The notes beneath the pieces are model-generated. The model saw nothing but the letters and a program-made list of their open reading frames with translations, was not told where the DNA came from and searched no databases. Of a stretch of DNA of 64,000 nucleotides, positions 54,322 to 64,000 are shown in pieces (within the stretch, counting starts at the first letter, position 1; the number at the start of each line of letters is the position of its first letter). This DNA is from Saccharopolyspora galaxeae (GTDB lineage Bacteria; Actinomycetota; Actinomycetes; Mycobacteriales; Pseudonocardiaceae). A program made the position numbers and the translations under genes. The stretch covers positions 1-64,000 of the forward strand of contig NZ_JADDUE010000004.1 in assembly GCF_016526145.1 (NCBI RefSeq), in the 5' to 3' direction.

Positions 54322-55304
54322 GGCCAATCGTGCCTACCGGCACCGTAATAGTGCTCGGTGACCGCGATTCCCATCGCCTTCAGGCGCGAAGTCATCGCCA
54401 GCGAAGTCGACAGCGCCGACGGCTCCAGCGAATCCGGTAGCGCCCCCGGAGCGTCCAGCGGGCCGGGCAGGCCGTTGCCGCAGGAGACGTAGAGCGCGGT
54501 GCCGCGCAGCTGTTCGGCGTGGTCGAAGGGATTTCGCGCGGACCAGGTGGGGTGGTCCAGCACGGCACTGCCCCACATCGCCAGCGGGTCCTCCCCCTCG
54601 CGCACCAGAATTCCCTGCACCACACCGGGAACGCCGGGCTGCAGGGTGTTCAGCAGTCCACTGTAGGAGGCCGCGGCGCGGAACATGCCGGGGTGGCGGA
54701 AGGCGTAGGCGAAGGAGCCGTAGCCGCCGACGGACAGGCCGGCGACCGCTCGGCGGTCCCCGGCGCCGTAGTCGCGCTCCAAGATTCCGCGCAGTTCGCT
54801 CAGGTGGAACGACTCCCAGTCCGGTTCACCACCGGCCCACCTGGTGTAGAAGCCGGCCGGGCCACCACTGGGAATCACGGTGAGCACGTCCTTGTCCGAC
54901 ATGAACCGCTGCACGTCGGTGAAATTCGTCCACGCCCGGTAATCCGCGTCCTCGCAGCAGCCGTGCAACAGGTAGAGCACCGGCCAAGTGCGGTCCGGAT
55001 GCTTCTTCCAGCCGCGCGGCAGCAGCAGGCGGACGGGTGCGCTGGTGCCCAGAGCGGGCGAATAGATCAGCAGGTCGAGGGTGCGCGCGTCGAGCCGGTT
55101 CTCCTGCAGGACACTGGGTTCGGCGGCAGGATTTGGTGCGGTGGCAGGACCGGGTTCGGCGGCGCCGGATTTCGCAGCACCGGCCACTTCGGACGACGCG
55201 CCGACGACGGCCTCGGCGGGTGGCGTCGAGGCCCCCGTCGAGACCGCCAGGGCGCCCACCATCGACATGGTCAGCGACGCGCGCCACCACCGTCCACTGT
55301 TCAT
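54186..55304 (-). CDS. Secreted Ag85/esterase-D-type alpha/beta hydrolase
   Basis: A 372-residue exported protein. The signal segment is ASLTMSMVGALAVSTGASTP. An Ala/Pro-rich linker of about 40 residues precedes the catalytic domain, with LLLPRGWKKHPDRTWPVLYL, LHGCCEDADYRAW, DWESFHLSELRGILERDYGA, then VAGLSVGGYGSFAYAFRHPG (nucleophile S191). The candidate histidine is in GAGRHDWPYWERELHRSW. This is the antigen 85 / mycolyltransferase-related esterase family. Placed directly after FAAL–PKS–AccD it may transfer or hydrolyse the PKS product at the cell surface. ATG 55304 has GAAAGG upstream. The last 20 or so residues (ANAVANAPSSTNPAANRIPA) lie beyond the fold and are antisense to the exporter gene. 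Confidence 0.85.
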   Translation of the reverse strand: MNSGRWWRASLTMSMVGALAVSTGASTPPAEAVVGASSEVAGAAKSGAAEPGPATAPNPAAEPSVLQENRLDARTLDLLIYSPALGTSAPVRLLLPRGWKKHPDRTWPVLYLLHGCCEDADYRAWTNFTDVQRFMSDKDVLTVIPSGGPAGFYTRWAGGEPDWESFHLSELRGILERDYGAGDRRAVAGLSVGGYGSFAYAFRHPGMFRAAASYSGLLNTLQPGVPGVVQGILVREGEDPLAMWGSAVLDHPTWSARNPFDHAEQLRGTALYVSCGNGLPGPLDAPGALPDSLEPSALSTSLAMTSRLKAMGIAVTEHYYGAGRHDWPYWERELHRSWPMFADRLGLAGASANAVANAPSSTNPAANRIPAE

Positions 55305-55353
55305 TTGTCGTGCCTTTCGTGCTCGAGCTGGTGCTGGGACCACGTCCGGTCCT

Positions 55354-56910
55354 TCAGAGCGGCATGGTCGAGTGCTTCTTGGGCGGCGTTTCCTGCCGCT
55401 TGTTCGCCAGCACCCGCAAGGCGCGCACCAAGTGCTCGCGCGTGGTGGAGGGCTGGATGACGGCGTCTACGTAGCCGCGCTCGGCCGCGATGTAGGGAGT
55501 GGCCAATGTGGACCGGTATTCCTCGATCAGCTTGGCCCGCACGGCTTCCTCGGTACCGTTGGCCGCGGCCTCGGCCAGTTCCCGCCGGTGCAGCAGGCTC
55601 ACCGCGCCGGAGGCGCCCATCACCGCGATCTCCGCGGTCGGCCACGCGAGGTTCACGTCCGCTCCGAGGTGCTTGGAACCCATCACCGCGTAACCACCGC
55701 CGTACGCTTTGCGCACCACGACGGTCACCTTCGGGACGGTCGCCTCCGAGTACGCGTAGATCAGCTTCGCGCCGCGGCGGATGATGCCGTGGCGCTCCTG
55801 CTCGACACCCGGCAGGTAGCCGGGAACGTCGGCGAAGGTCAGCAGCGGCAGCCCGAAAGCGTCGCAGAACCGCACGAACCTGGCGGCCTTCTCGGAGGCG
55901 TCGATGTCGATGGTGCCCGCGTTCTGCGACGGCTGGTTGGCCACCACCCCGACGCTGCGGCCCTCGACCCGGCCGAACGCGCAGATCATGCTGCGCCCGA
56001 AAAGCGGCTGCACTTCGAGGAAATCGCCGTCGTCGAGGACGAGTTCGAGCACGCGGTGCATGTCGTAGCCCTGGTGCGGCTCGTCCGGCACCAGCACGTC
56101 CAGTTCTCCGGCCGCCCCCACGTCCGAAGCGGACTCGTATTGCGGAGCGCTGTCCAGGTTGTTCGCGGGCAGGTAGCCGAGCAACGTCCGCGCCCAGTCG
56201 ATGGCGTCGGCCTCGTCCTCTGCCAAGTGGTGGGCGTTGCCGGAGATTTCGCTGTTCGTCCGGGCACCGCCCAGCTCCTCCGCATCGGCCTGCGCACCGG
56301 TCACCGACCGCACCACCTCCGGACCGGTGACGAACATGTGCGAGGTTTTCCGCACCATGACGGTGAAATCGGTGATCGCGGGCGAATACACCGCCCCGCC
56401 CGCACACGGTCCCATGATCAACGACAGCTGCGGGATGACACCGGAAGCCAGCGAGTTCCGCCTGCCCAGCTCGGCGTAGTACGCCAGCGAGACCACGCCC
56501 TCCTGGATGCGCGCACCGCCGGAGTCGTTGATGCCCACCACCGGGCAGCCGATCTTCATCGCCAGGTCCATCACCTTCAGGACCTTCTCCCCGAACGCTT
56601 CGCCCATGCTGCCGCCGAAAACGGTGAAGTCCTGCGCGAAGACGCACACCGGGCGCCCGTCGACCGTGCCGTGGCCGGTTACCACCCCGTCGCCGTACGG
56701 TCGCTGGTCGTCGGTTCCGTAGGAGCCACCGCGGTGCCGGGCGAGTTCGTCCAGCTCGACGAAGGAGTCCTCGTCCAGCAGCAGGTGGATGCGCTCGCGC
56801 GCGGTGAGCTTGCCCTTGGCGTGCTGCTTGCCCCGGGCACGCGCATCGGCGTCGTGCACCGCGGTGTCGTGCCGCCGCTGCAACGCCTGGATCCGTTCCG
56901 CGGTTGTCAT
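55354..56910 (-). CDS. Acyl-CoA carboxylase carboxyltransferase (beta) subunit, AccD4-like position
   Basis: A 518-residue carboxyltransferase that makes an alpha-carboxyacyl-CoA extender from a biotinylated alpha-subunit, which is not encoded nearby. LTARERIHLLLDEDSFVELD is the N-terminus. GINDSGGARIQEGVVSLAYY and MGPCAGGAVYSPAITDFTVM form the first oxyanion hole. DVPGYLPGVEQERHGIIRRG and RKAYGGGYAVMGSKHLGADV form the second half. The specificity position that is Asp422 in Streptomyces PccB is Ala408 here, which suggests an acyl group other than propionyl. ATG 56910 overlaps the PKS stop by ATGA, so it is co-translated with the PKS. Confidence 0.92.
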   Translation of the reverse strand: MTTAERIQALQRRHDTAVHDADARARGKQHAKGKLTARERIHLLLDEDSFVELDELARHRGGSYGTDDQRPYGDGVVTGHGTVDGRPVCVFAQDFTVFGGSMGEAFGEKVLKVMDLAMKIGCPVVGINDSGGARIQEGVVSLAYYAELGRRNSLASGVIPQLSLIMGPCAGGAVYSPAITDFTVMVRKTSHMFVTGPEVVRSVTGAQADAEELGGARTNSEISGNAHHLAEDEADAIDWARTLLGYLPANNLDSAPQYESASDVGAAGELDVLVPDEPHQGYDMHRVLELVLDDGDFLEVQPLFGRSMICAFGRVEGRSVGVVANQPSQNAGTIDIDASEKAARFVRFCDAFGLPLLTFADVPGYLPGVEQERHGIIRRGAKLIYAYSEATVPKVTVVVRKAYGGGYAVMGSKHLGADVNLAWPTAEIAVMGASGAVSLLHRRELAEAAANGTEEAVRAKLIEEYRSTLATPYIAAERGYVDAVIQPSTTREHLVRALRVLANKRQETPPKKHSTMPL

Positions 56911-59900
56911 GCGCCCTCCCTGGTGAGTGCGGACGTGCCGAGTACACCCGCGAGGTGCGCCGCGATGACGTCCACGTTCGGCGGGTCGATCATGGACAGG
57001 TGGTCGCCGGGTATCCGCACCACTTCCGGAGCGGCCACGATCTCGTCCCACCCGAGCGCCTCGTCGGTGCGCAGGTAGCGCGGGTCCAATGTGGTCGTGG
57101 TGGTTTCGGCCTCCTGCGCTCGGTACAGCAGCACCCGCCCGTCGAACGGTCCGGGCTGATAGCGCTCCGCGATCCTTGCGTCCACATAGGACGTGTACTG
57201 GTGGTGCAGGACGCCTGCTCCCATGTCGATGTCCGCTCCCGACAGCGCACCGAGCACACGGCGCATCTGCTCGTCTTCGTCCAACCCCTGGAGCTCGGTC
57301 GAGCGCACCTGCAGCGCGACGCCGTAAGTCGACTCGATGTGCTCGGCGAACCGGTCGAACCGGCGCAGCACGAGCTGTTCGGACGTGGCGCCGTCCGGTG
57401 CGGGCAACGGGAGAATGGTGTCGATCAGCGCGACGAACTCGACCGGCTCGCCGAGCTCGGTGAGCCGGCGCGCGGTCTCGTAGGCGAGACATCCGCCGAA
57501 GGACCATCCGCCGAGGCGGTAGGGCCCGTGCGGCTGGAGTTCGCGTACCAGGTCCGCGTACCGCTGCGCCTTGGCCTCGACGGAGTCCAGGTCGTCGAGC
57601 CGTTCCAGGCCGTAGCACGGCTGGTCGGCACCTAGGCTCGCCACCAGCGGCTGGTAAACGCTGGTCGGGCCGCCTGCCGGGTGGAAGAGGAACAACGGGC
57701 GCCCAGTTCCCGTCGTGCGCAGCGCGCGCACCGGGCCGTCGGTTCCTTCGAAGCGCTGCCGCAGCAGATCCGCCATCCCCGACACCGTCGGGGTGCCGAA
57801 CAACTCCTCCGTAGTGTCCGATGAGGACAGTCGTTCGCGAATCCCGCGGGCCACGACGTCGGCTTGCTCCCGCGTCCCACCGAGGTCGTAGAAGTCCTCG
57901 GCGACGCCGAACTCGACCGGGCCCAGTGCCTCGGCCCACAGATGTGCGATCCACCGCTCGGTCGCGTCCCGCGGGCCGATGCGTGCCGACTCGACGACCT
58001 CCGCAACGGTCCCGAGGCCCAGCTGTTCGGCCAGGTGCCGGGCGATGTCGTGCAGGCTCGCCCCGCGCAGCAGCAGCGCGGGAGGGACCGCCACGCCGAA
58101 GTCGCGTTCGACTGCGTTCCGCGCCCGGGTCGCCATCAGCGAGTCGAGCCCCAGCATCGTCAGCGGCGCGGCCGGGTCGAGGTTTTCCGCCGAGCCGCCG
58201 AGGATTCCCGCGACCTCCGACCTGAGATGCCCGGTGATCGATTCGACGGCTTCGGCGGGCCGGTCGCGCGGCAGCGAGTCGACATCGAACCGGCCCGCCG
58301 TCTTCGGCTCCGCGGTGACGACCGCATCGAAGAGCGGACGGGAGCAAAGTTGCGGGAAATACTCCGCAGCGCGCGCCGCGTCGAGCCGCGCCACACCGGT
58401 CGCAGTGCGCCCGGAGGCCAGCACCGCCTCCAACGCTTCGACGCCTTCGGCAGGGGTGAGCTGGTCGATCACCCGCGCGAGCGGGGACTCCGCCGCACCG
58501 CCGACGTCCGCCCAAAGTCCCCAATGGATGGTCGTGGCAGGAAGTCCGCGCGCACGGCGCAACCTGGCGAGATCGTCGGTCCAGGCGTTCGCGGTGGCGT
58601 AGGCGGCCTGTCCGGGAGATCCCAGCAGGGCAGCCGCGGAGGAGAACACCACCCACCAGTCCAGCTCGTGGTCAACCGTGGCCTCGTGCATCCGCCAAGC
58701 GGTGCGCGCCTTCGACCGCCACACCTGCTCGATCGCGTGCTCGTCGAGATCCGCCACGAGACCGTCGCGCAACGCACCTGCGGCGTTCACGACACCGCGC
58801 AACGCCATGCCGTTCTCCGTGGCCGCAGCGACGAGCTGCGCTGCGACGTCCGCAGTGGACACATCGCCGGTCACCACCCGGATCTCGGCACCCTCGGCCT
58901 CGATTTCGGCGAGTTCGCGGGCGACCGCCGCGGACGGTTCACCCCGGCCGTTGAGCACGATGCGCTGCGCCCCGCGCTCGGCGAGCCATCTCGCGACCGT
59001 GCGGCCCAAGCCGCCAAGTCCGCCTGTCACCACGTAGGCAGCCGGACGAACGACCTGATCGGTGCGGATCCGCCCCAACTCGGCGCGGTGCAGCCGCGCC
59101 ACTTCACGATGTTCGCCGCGACGCCGGACCTCGTCGTCCGGAGCATCGGCGACGAGCTCCGCGGCCGCCGATGCCGTTCCGTCCGTGACCAGCATGCTCA
59201 CCCGCAGTTCCGGGTGCTCGAACGCGAGCACCCGCACGAGCGCCCGCAAGCCCCAATCAGCACCGGAATCATCCGATGTGGACAACCACAACCGGATGTT
59301 CAGATCACGCCGGGACATTTCTCGCACGACGGCCGACGCGTGCAGCACGTGCTCCGCTCGCTCGGTCGAATCCGGGGAATCCGCCGGGAAAACGAGCACG
59401 ACACCGCGCGGCGGGAGGCTTTCGTCATCGACGACCACGTCGAGCCCGGACTCGGGCCGGTGGAGGTCGCCGCGCACCGCCCGCTGGCCGGCGTCCCGCA
59501 ATGCCGACACGAGGTCGTCGTCTTCGCCCAGGACCAGCCAGCTGCCTGCTTGCGCCGTGCCCGGCTCGGCCAGGTCCGCCGAATCCCAGCGCAGCTCCAG
59601 AAAAGCTTCGTCCAGTGGACGCGGCGGGGGCGCGAGCCCGCGAGCGCGGATCTCGGCGACCTCCAGCGCCGGCACGCCTTCGCCATCGGTGACCAGCAGC
59701 GAACCGATCGGTTCCGGGCCACCGGTGTGCAACCGCGCGTAGCAGCGGACCTGCTCGGGAAGCTGGCCGAGCTGGCGCACTCCCGCCAAAGCGACCGGCA
59801 CACCGATCCCGGCTTCCGGGGCGCCGTCCCCGAGTCCCGCGGCCAGCAGACTTTGCAGGCACGCGTCCACCAATGCGGGATGTGCCGCGAACATCTCGGC

Positions 59901-62900
59901 ATCGGCGGCCTGCTCCGGCAACGCGACCTCGGCCACCGCGAGGCCACCACGGGCACGTGCGGAACGCACCCCGCGGAAAGCCGGCCCGTAATGCTGACCG
60001 GCCGCACGCAACGCCGAATACAGATCGACCTCGGAACCGTCCACCTCGGACTTCTCGAGTCCGGATCGAGTCCCGCTGCGGACGAGGGTTGCCGTGGCAT
60101 GGCAGGTCCATCTGCCGGTGACCGATCGCGAGTGCACCTCGACACGCCCGGTACCGGACTCGTCCGGCGTGAACGTGGTCGTGACGGGCACGTTGTCCGC
60201 CAGCAGCAGCACTTGGTGCAACTCGAGCGATTCTAGGCGCAATGCCCCGAGGTCGGCGTCCCACGCCTGCGCACCTGCCGCGAACGCGATCTCCAGGTAG
60301 GCACTGCCGGGCAGCACCGGAGTGTCCTGCACCTTGTGATCGGCTAGCCAGGGCAAAGCTTCTGTTCCGACGTCGCCGCGCCACGCGCTTGCGCCGCCCG
60401 GCAGATCGACTCGCAGGCCCAGCAGTGGATGTCCGGCCGGATCAGGTGCGGAACGTGTTGCGACCCAATGGGATTCGTGCTGCCACGCGGCCGGCGGCAC
60501 ATCCACGAGACGACCTTTCCGATACCCGGTGACCGGTATGCGGCCGTTCGTGTGCAGCTCGGCGAGGGCCGTGTGGAAGGTTTCGGTTCCATCCGTCCCG
60601 CGGCGGCCGGTGAACGCCGCCACCGGACGGGAAACTCCCGCCTCCGCCAGGGTCTCCTCGATCGCCGTGGTGGCGACCGGGTGCGGGGCCAGCTCGGCGA
60701 AAGTGCCGAAACCGGCCTCCGCTGCGGCGCGCACGGCCTGCTCGAACCGCACGGGGTTGCGCAGGTTGCGGACCCAGTAGTCGGCGTCGAACGCGGGGAC
60801 CGAGCCAGGATCCGCCGTGCTGAACACCATTGTGGACGTTTCCCGGGGGGCGATCCCGGAGAGCTCCTCGCGCAACCGCGCCAGCACCCCGTCCACGGCA
60901 GCGCTGTGCCCGGCGCCGGACACGCCGAGCAGGCGAGCACTGCGGCCCGCGCGCTCGAAGTGCGTCACCAGCAGCTGCACCTCGTCGGAGGGCCCGGTGA
61001 CCGTGCACCGGACCGGGGACGCGTGCACCGCCACGTCCACCCCGGGGAAAAGCTCCGCCAACGCCTCCACTTCCGCGGCCGACGCTTCCACGGCCGCCAT
61101 CGCGCCGTTTCCCGCCGTGTCCACTTCGGACAGCAGTCGGGAGCGCGCGGACATCACACGCAGCCCGTCGCTCTCGTCGAGCGCTCCCGTGGCGACGGCC
61201 GCGGCCACTTCACCCAGCGAATGCCCGATCACCGCAGCAGGTTCGACACCGTAGGCGCGCCACAGCTCGGCATAGGCGACCTGCAGTCCGAACAGGACCA
61301 GCTGCGTCCGGTGCACATCACCGAGATCGTCCTGCCCGCTCAACACCGCGCGCAGGGAGAACCCGCACTGCCGCAGGTATTCCGGGTCGAGCCGGTCGAC
61401 CGCCGCGGCGAACGCGGGCTCGTCGGCCAGCAGCTCGCGGCCCATTCCGGCCCACTGCGAGCCGTATCCGGAGAACACCCACACGATCCCCTTGTCACGC
61501 GTGGTCACCCTGCCCCGGACGCCGCCGGATCCGGCGGCGAGCGCACGGAGGCCGTCGAGCACGCCGTCCCTGCCACGAGCCACCACGGCAGCCCGCTCGG
61601 GATGCTGCTCCCGCCGGTGCGCCAAGGTGTGCCCGATGTCGGCCAGGCCGGCAGCACGCCCCTCGGGCGTTGCCATCCACTCCGCCAGGTCCGCGGCCGC
61701 GCGAAGCATCCGCTGCTCGGTGATTCCGGAGACGACGAAGGATTGCACGCCATCGCCGTCCGGGCTCCGGCGCCGCGAAGGCATCCGCCGCCACGCCTCC
61801 AGGACGACGTGCGCGTTGGTGCCGCCGAAACCGAACCCGGAGACCCCCGCACGCGCCACACCCGAGTACTTCGGCCAGTTCCGCGCCGCACCGACCACTT
61901 CCAGCCCGGACTGCTCGAACGGGATGTGCGGGTTCGGCTCCCGGTAGTGCAAGCTCGCGGGTAGCGAGCCGTGCCGCATCGACAGCACGACCTTGATCAA
62001 TCCCGCGATTCCCGCAGCGGCCTCCAGGTGCCCGAGGTTCGTCTTGACCGATCCCAGCAGCAGCGGCCGCTGCGCGGGCCGCCCGCGGGCCAGCACCGAG
62101 CGCAGGCCCTCCGCTTCGATCGGGTCGCCGAGCAACGTGCCCGTCCCGTGCGCTTCGACGTAGTCCACAACGGACGGATCGAGGTCCGCACCTGCGTAAG
62201 CACTACGCAGCAAGTCCGCCTGCGCCACCGGATTCGGCGCCATCAGGCCGTTGGACCTGCCGTCCGAGTTGACCGCCGAGCCCCGCACGACCGCCAGGAT
62301 CCGGTCGCCGTCGCGGTTCGCATCGGAGAGTCGTTTGAGCACGACGACACCGCAGCCTTCACCGCGCACGATGCCATCGGCGGAAGCGTCGAAAGCCTTG
62401 CACCGACCGTCGTCCGACAACGCTCCGGCACGATCGAAGTTCGCCGTGATCGCCGGCGACAGCAGCAGGTTCACACCGCCGGCCAGCGCGACCCGGCTCT
62501 CGCCCGACCGCAGGCTCGCGCACGCCTGGTGCACCGCCACCAGCGAGGACGAGCACGCCGTGTCGATCGCGGAACTCGGCCCCCGCAGGTCCAGGAAGTA
62601 CGACAACCTGTTGGCCACAATGGACAGTGCTGCGCCGGTTCCGGTCCACGCGTCCACCGCTCGCAGATCGCGCGTGGTCAACGCGCCGTACTCGGTGGAC
62701 GAAACCCCGACGAACACGCCGGTCGCGCTGCCGCGCAACGCCGAAGGCACCACGCCCGCGTGTTCCAGGGCCTCCCACGCAACCTCCAGCAGCAGCCGCT
62801 GCTGCGGGTCCATGACCGCGGCTTCGGTGGGCGAGATCTCGAAGAACTCCGCGTCGAACTCGTCCACTCCGTCCAGGAACCCGCCTGCCTTGGGCAGTTT

Positions 62901-63359
62901 GGACAGCGCGGGGTCCGCCCCGGAGAACCTCTCCCAGCGCCCCTCGGGGACCACGCCGACACCGCTGGCACCGGACTCCAGCAGCTCCCAGTAGCGGCGC
63001 GGTCCCCGGGCTCCCCCTGGGAAGCGGCAGCCCACGCCTACCACCGCAACGGGTTCGTCCGGCTCCGATTTTCGCGGGCGGGGGAACGGATCCGGCGACT
63101 CGTCGGCGCCGTCGGACCCGTCCGGTTGCGCCGCCAACGCCGCGGAAAGCCGGTCGATGGTCGGGTGCTCCCACAGCAGCGTCGGAGGCAACCGCTGCCC
63201 GACGATGTCCTGCACCCGCCCGGCCAGCTCCACCGCGTCCCGCGAGGACAACCCGAACTCCTGGAACGGGCGCCCGGTGTCCACCGAACCCGGGGGCAGC
63301 CCGAGCCGTCCGGCGACGTGCTGCGCCAACCAGTCCGCCCACTCCGCGCGATCACGCAT
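56907..63359 (-). CDS. Pks13-like type I polyketide synthase: ACP-KS-AT-DH-KR-ACP-(inactive carrier)-TE
   Basis: A 2150-residue megasynthase. Domains in order: N-terminal ACP (1–75) with [10 protein letters not shown], Ser39, the Pks13-type loading carrier. KS (about 100–520): C269 in DTACSSS, H404 in EAHGTGT, H444 in NLGHLEA. AT (about 625–910): GHSLGEV with S714 and the unusual specificity motif GAGH (815–818). DH (about 975–1245): H1008 ([12 protein letters not shown]) and D1165 (DACLQ). KR (about 1440–1610): [10 protein letters not shown]1574, Y1587, N1591. ACP2 (1705–1780): LGLDS, S1740. A carrier-like domain (1795–1872) with LGGTREQ has Arg1830 where serine is required. TE (1885–2150): GWSFGG S1953, H2120. 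ATG 63359 overlaps the FAAL stop by 8 bases. No ER. Expected reaction: condensation of a FAAL-loaded fatty acyl chain with a carboxyacyl extender, then reduction (and possible dehydration), then TE release. Confidence 0.93.
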   Translation of the reverse strand: MRDRAEWADWLAQHVAGRLGLPPGSVDTGRPFQEFGLSSRDAVELAGRVQDIVGQRLPPTLLWEHPTIDRLSAALAAQPDGSDGADESPDPFPRPRKSEPDEPVAVVGVGCRFPGGARGPRRYWELLESGASGVGVVPEGRWERFSGADPALSKLPKAGGFLDGVDEFDAEFFEISPTEAAVMDPQQRLLLEVAWEALEHAGVVPSALRGSATGVFVGVSSTEYGALTTRDLRAVDAWTGTGAALSIVANRLSYFLDLRGPSSAIDTACSSSLVAVHQACASLRSGESRVALAGGVNLLLSPAITANFDRAGALSDDGRCKAFDASADGIVRGEGCGVVVLKRLSDANRDGDRILAVVRGSAVNSDGRSNGLMAPNPVAQADLLRSAYAGADLDPSVVDYVEAHGTGTLLGDPIEAEGLRSVLARGRPAQRPLLLGSVKTNLGHLEAAAGIAGLIKVVLSMRHGSLPASLHYREPNPHIPFEQSGLEVVGAARNWPKYSGVARAGVSGFGFGGTNAHVVLEAWRRMPSRRRSPDGDGVQSFVVSGITEQRMLRAAADLAEWMATPEGRAAGLADIGHTLAHRREQHPERAAVVARGRDGVLDGLRALAAGSGGVRGRVTTRDKGIVWVFSGYGSQWAGMGRELLADEPAFAAAVDRLDPEYLRQCGFSLRAVLSGQDDLGDVHRTQLVLFGLQVAYAELWRAYGVEPAAVIGHSLGEVAAAVATGALDESDGLRVMSARSRLLSEVDTAGNGAMAAVEASAAEVEALAELFPGVDVAVHASPVRCTVTGPSDEVQLLVTHFERAGRSARLLGVSGAGHSAAVDGVLARLREELSGIAPRETSTMVFSTADPGSVPAFDADYWVRNLRNPVRFEQAVRAAAEAGFGTFAELAPHPVATTAIEETLAEAGVSRPVAAFTGRRGTDGTETFHTALAELHTNGRIPVTGYRKGRLVDVPPAAWQHESHWVATRSAPDPAGHPLLGLRVDLPGGASAWRGDVGTEALPWLADHKVQDTPVLPGSAYLEIAFAAGAQAWDADLGALRLESLELHQVLLLADNVPVTTTFTPDESGTGRVEVHSRSVTGRWTCHATATLVRSGTRSGLEKSEVDGSEVDLYSALRAAGQHYGPAFRGVRSARARGGLAVAEVALPEQAADAEMFAAHPALVDACLQSLLAAGLGDGAPEAGIGVPVALAGVRQLGQLPEQVRCYARLHTGGPEPIGSLLVTDGEGVPALEVAEIRARGLAPPPRPLDEAFLELRWDSADLAEPGTAQAGSWLVLGEDDDLVSALRDAGQRAVRGDLHRPESGLDVVVDDESLPPRGVVLVFPADSPDSTERAEHVLHASAVVREMSRRDLNIRLWLSTSDDSGADWGLRALVRVLAFEHPELRVSMLVTDGTASAAAELVADAPDDEVRRRGEHREVARLHRAELGRIRTDQVVRPAAYVVTGGLGGLGRTVARWLAERGAQRIVLNGRGEPSAAVARELAEIEAEGAEIRVVTGDVSTADVAAQLVAAATENGMALRGVVNAAGALRDGLVADLDEHAIEQVWRSKARTAWRMHEATVDHELDWWVVFSSAAALLGSPGQAAYATANAWTDDLARLRRARGLPATTIHWGLWADVGGAAESPLARVIDQLTPAEGVEALEAVLASGRTATGVARLDAARAAEYFPQLCSRPLFDAVVTAEPKTAGRFDVDSLPRDRPAEAVESITGHLRSEVAGILGGSAENLDPAAPLTMLGLDSLMATRARNAVERDFGVAVPPALLLRGASLHDIARHLAEQLGLGTVAEVVESARIGPRDATERWIAHLWAEALGPVEFGVAEDFYDLGGTREQADVVARGIRERLSSSDTTEELFGTPTVSGMADLLRQRFEGTDGPVRALRTTGTGRPLFLFHPAGGPTSVYQPLVASLGADQPCYGLERLDDLDSVEAKAQRYADLVRELQPHGPYRLGGWSFGGCLAYETARRLTELGEPVEFVALIDTILPLPAPDGATSEQLVLRRFDRFAEHIESTYGVALQVRSTELQGLDEDEQMRRVLGALSGADIDMGAGVLHHQYTSYVDARIAERYQPGPFDGRVLLYRAQEAETTTTTLDPRYLRTDEALGWDEIVAAPEVVRIPGDHLSMIDPPNVDVIAAHLAGVLGTSALTREGA

Positions 63360-64000
63360 GATCGGCCTCCAAGTAGCGCTCGCGGCACAACCGGCGGGCG
63401 ACCTTGCCGCTCGACGTGCGCGGAACGGTGTCCGGTTCCACCAGCACGAGATCGCTGAGCAGCACACCGTGCTCGGCCGAGACCGCCGAGCGCACCGCAC
63501 TGGTGATCTCCGCGGGGTCGCGGTCGGACGCGGCGACGCGCCTGCCGTACTCGGCCACGACGACCAACCGCTCACCTTCGGCCGCGCTGATCGCGAAAGC
63601 GGCGGTGTGGTGCTTGCGCACCGCCGGGTGCGCCTGCTCCACGGTCAGCTCCACGTCCTGCGGGTAGTGGTTGCGGCCGTCGATGATGATCACGTCCTTC
63701 ATCCGGCCGGTGACGAACAGCTCGCCGCCGTCCAGCACACCGAGGTCGCCGGTGCGCAGCCAGCCGTCCGCGGGCAGCTCACCCGCGCCTACCGGTTCGG
63801 CGTCTGCCAGCTCGACGCCAAAGGTGTCCTGCTCGTCCCGGCCCCAGTAGCCCTGGCCGGTGTTCGGGCCGTGCACCCAGATCTCGCCCACGCCGCCGTC
63901 GGGCAGCACGGTGTGCGAGTCCGGGTCGACCACCGCGACCCGCTGTCCCACCGGGCGGCCGCAGGAGACCAGGTCGCTGACCGCCTCAGTCCCCTGCGGT
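63352..64000 (-). CDS. Fatty-acyl-AMP ligase, FadD32-like (C-terminal part; 5' end outside window)
   Basis: The visible 215 codons run off the right edge. CGRPVGQRVAVVDPDSHTVL, then GGVGEIWVHGPNTGQGYWGR, are the adenylation core. GWLRTGDLGVLDGGELFVTG is the hinge, and GRMKDVIIIDGRNHYPQDVE is the FAAL-type C-terminal lid (GRNHYPQDI/V). PRTSSGKVARRLCRERY carries the late catalytic lysine. FAALs activate fatty acids as adenylates and pass them directly to an ACP, here presumably Ser39 of the PKS. The FAAL-specific insertion lies outside the window. The stop overlaps the PKS start by 8 bases. Confidence 0.92.
   Translation of the reverse strand, partial: PQGTEAVSDLVSCGRPVGQRVAVVDPDSHTVLPDGGVGEIWVHGPNTGQGYWGRDEQDTFGVELADAEPVGAGELPADGWLRTGDLGVLDGGELFVTGRMKDVIIIDGRNHYPQDVELTVEQAHPAVRKHHTAAFAISAAEGERLVVVAEYGRRVAASDRDPAEITSAVRSAVSAEHGVLLSDLVLVEPDTVPRTSSGKVARRLCRERYLEADHA

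Noticed and set aside
1-64000. Search for tRNA, rRNA, CRISPR arrays and intact insertion sequences
   Set aside because: No cloverleaf-like sequence, rRNA core, regularly spaced repeats with unique spacers, or IS ends with a transposase were recognised.

Overview
The window is high-GC DNA with many GTG and TTG starts, short operon overlaps (ATGA/GTGA) and actinobacterial signature genes: bifunctional PriA, the tryptophan-operon membrane protein TIGR02234, class II HelD, Lgt with a long acidic tail, and a FAAL–PKS–AccD locus. This points to a filamentous actinomycete, most likely Pseudonocardiaceae (Saccharopolyspora-like). That assignment is an inference from gene content, not a database result. 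I see no rRNA, tRNA, CRISPR array or intact mobile element.

Left part (1–21.2 kb): mostly single-gene housekeeping and regulatory units. These are the end of glyA with a strong terminator, an amino-acid permease, DedA and a PBP4-type DD-carboxypeptidase. A lower-GC accessory stretch follows (about 5.0–7.65 kb) with an uncharacterised WHTxILxTxEY protein paired with an APH-like kinase. Next come tesB, pyk, VanZ-like, DUF2461, a macrolide-phosphotransferase-like gene, an XRE–cupin regulator, a large ATP-binding LuxR regulator, an SLT-domain protein, a divergent gntR/gntP pair and a HelD-type RNA-polymerase-recycling ATPase.

Middle part (21.2–33.2 kb): a carbohydrate cluster (hxlB, hxlA, KDG-kinase-like PfkB, ACS-family MFS transporter) faces an IclR gene across four 13-bp tandem repeats and a TTACCGC-TAT-GCGGGAA palindrome. 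It is followed by a DUF218 gene and a stretch of gene debris: a truncated Panacea-domain gene and an apparent TetR/oxidoreductase deletion scar. The glutamate synthase operon gltB-gltD follows.

Amino-acid biosynthesis part (33.7–48.6 kb): a class II (BtuFCD/Fec type) ABC importer, lgt, and a trp operon (trpE–TIGR02234–30-aa smORF–trpC–trpB–trpA). A TetR gene separates this from a his operon segment (hisH–66-aa membrane protein–priA–hisF–hisI). Neither trpF nor trpD is present. PriA is expected to cover both HisA and TrpF reactions. A split transketolase lies upstream of hisH.

Right part (48.8–64 kb): a secreted CocE/NonD-type hydrolase is translationally coupled to an R2-like ligand-binding oxidase. 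A PucR-type regulator coupled to a DHA2 exporter follows, behind a perfect 16-bp palindrome. The last 10 kb hold a tightly packed minus-strand operon, FAAL (partial) – 2150-aa PKS – AccD – Ag85-like secreted esterase. Its gene order and N-terminal ACP motif (GLSSRDAV) match the mycobacterial fadD32–pks13–accD4/fbp mycolate-condensation locus. However, the PKS carries additional DH and KR domains and a second carrier-like domain that has lost its phosphopantetheine serine. I consider this the most interesting system in the window: a Pks13-type acyl-condensing and export-esterification pathway, apparently in a lineage not known for mycolic acids.
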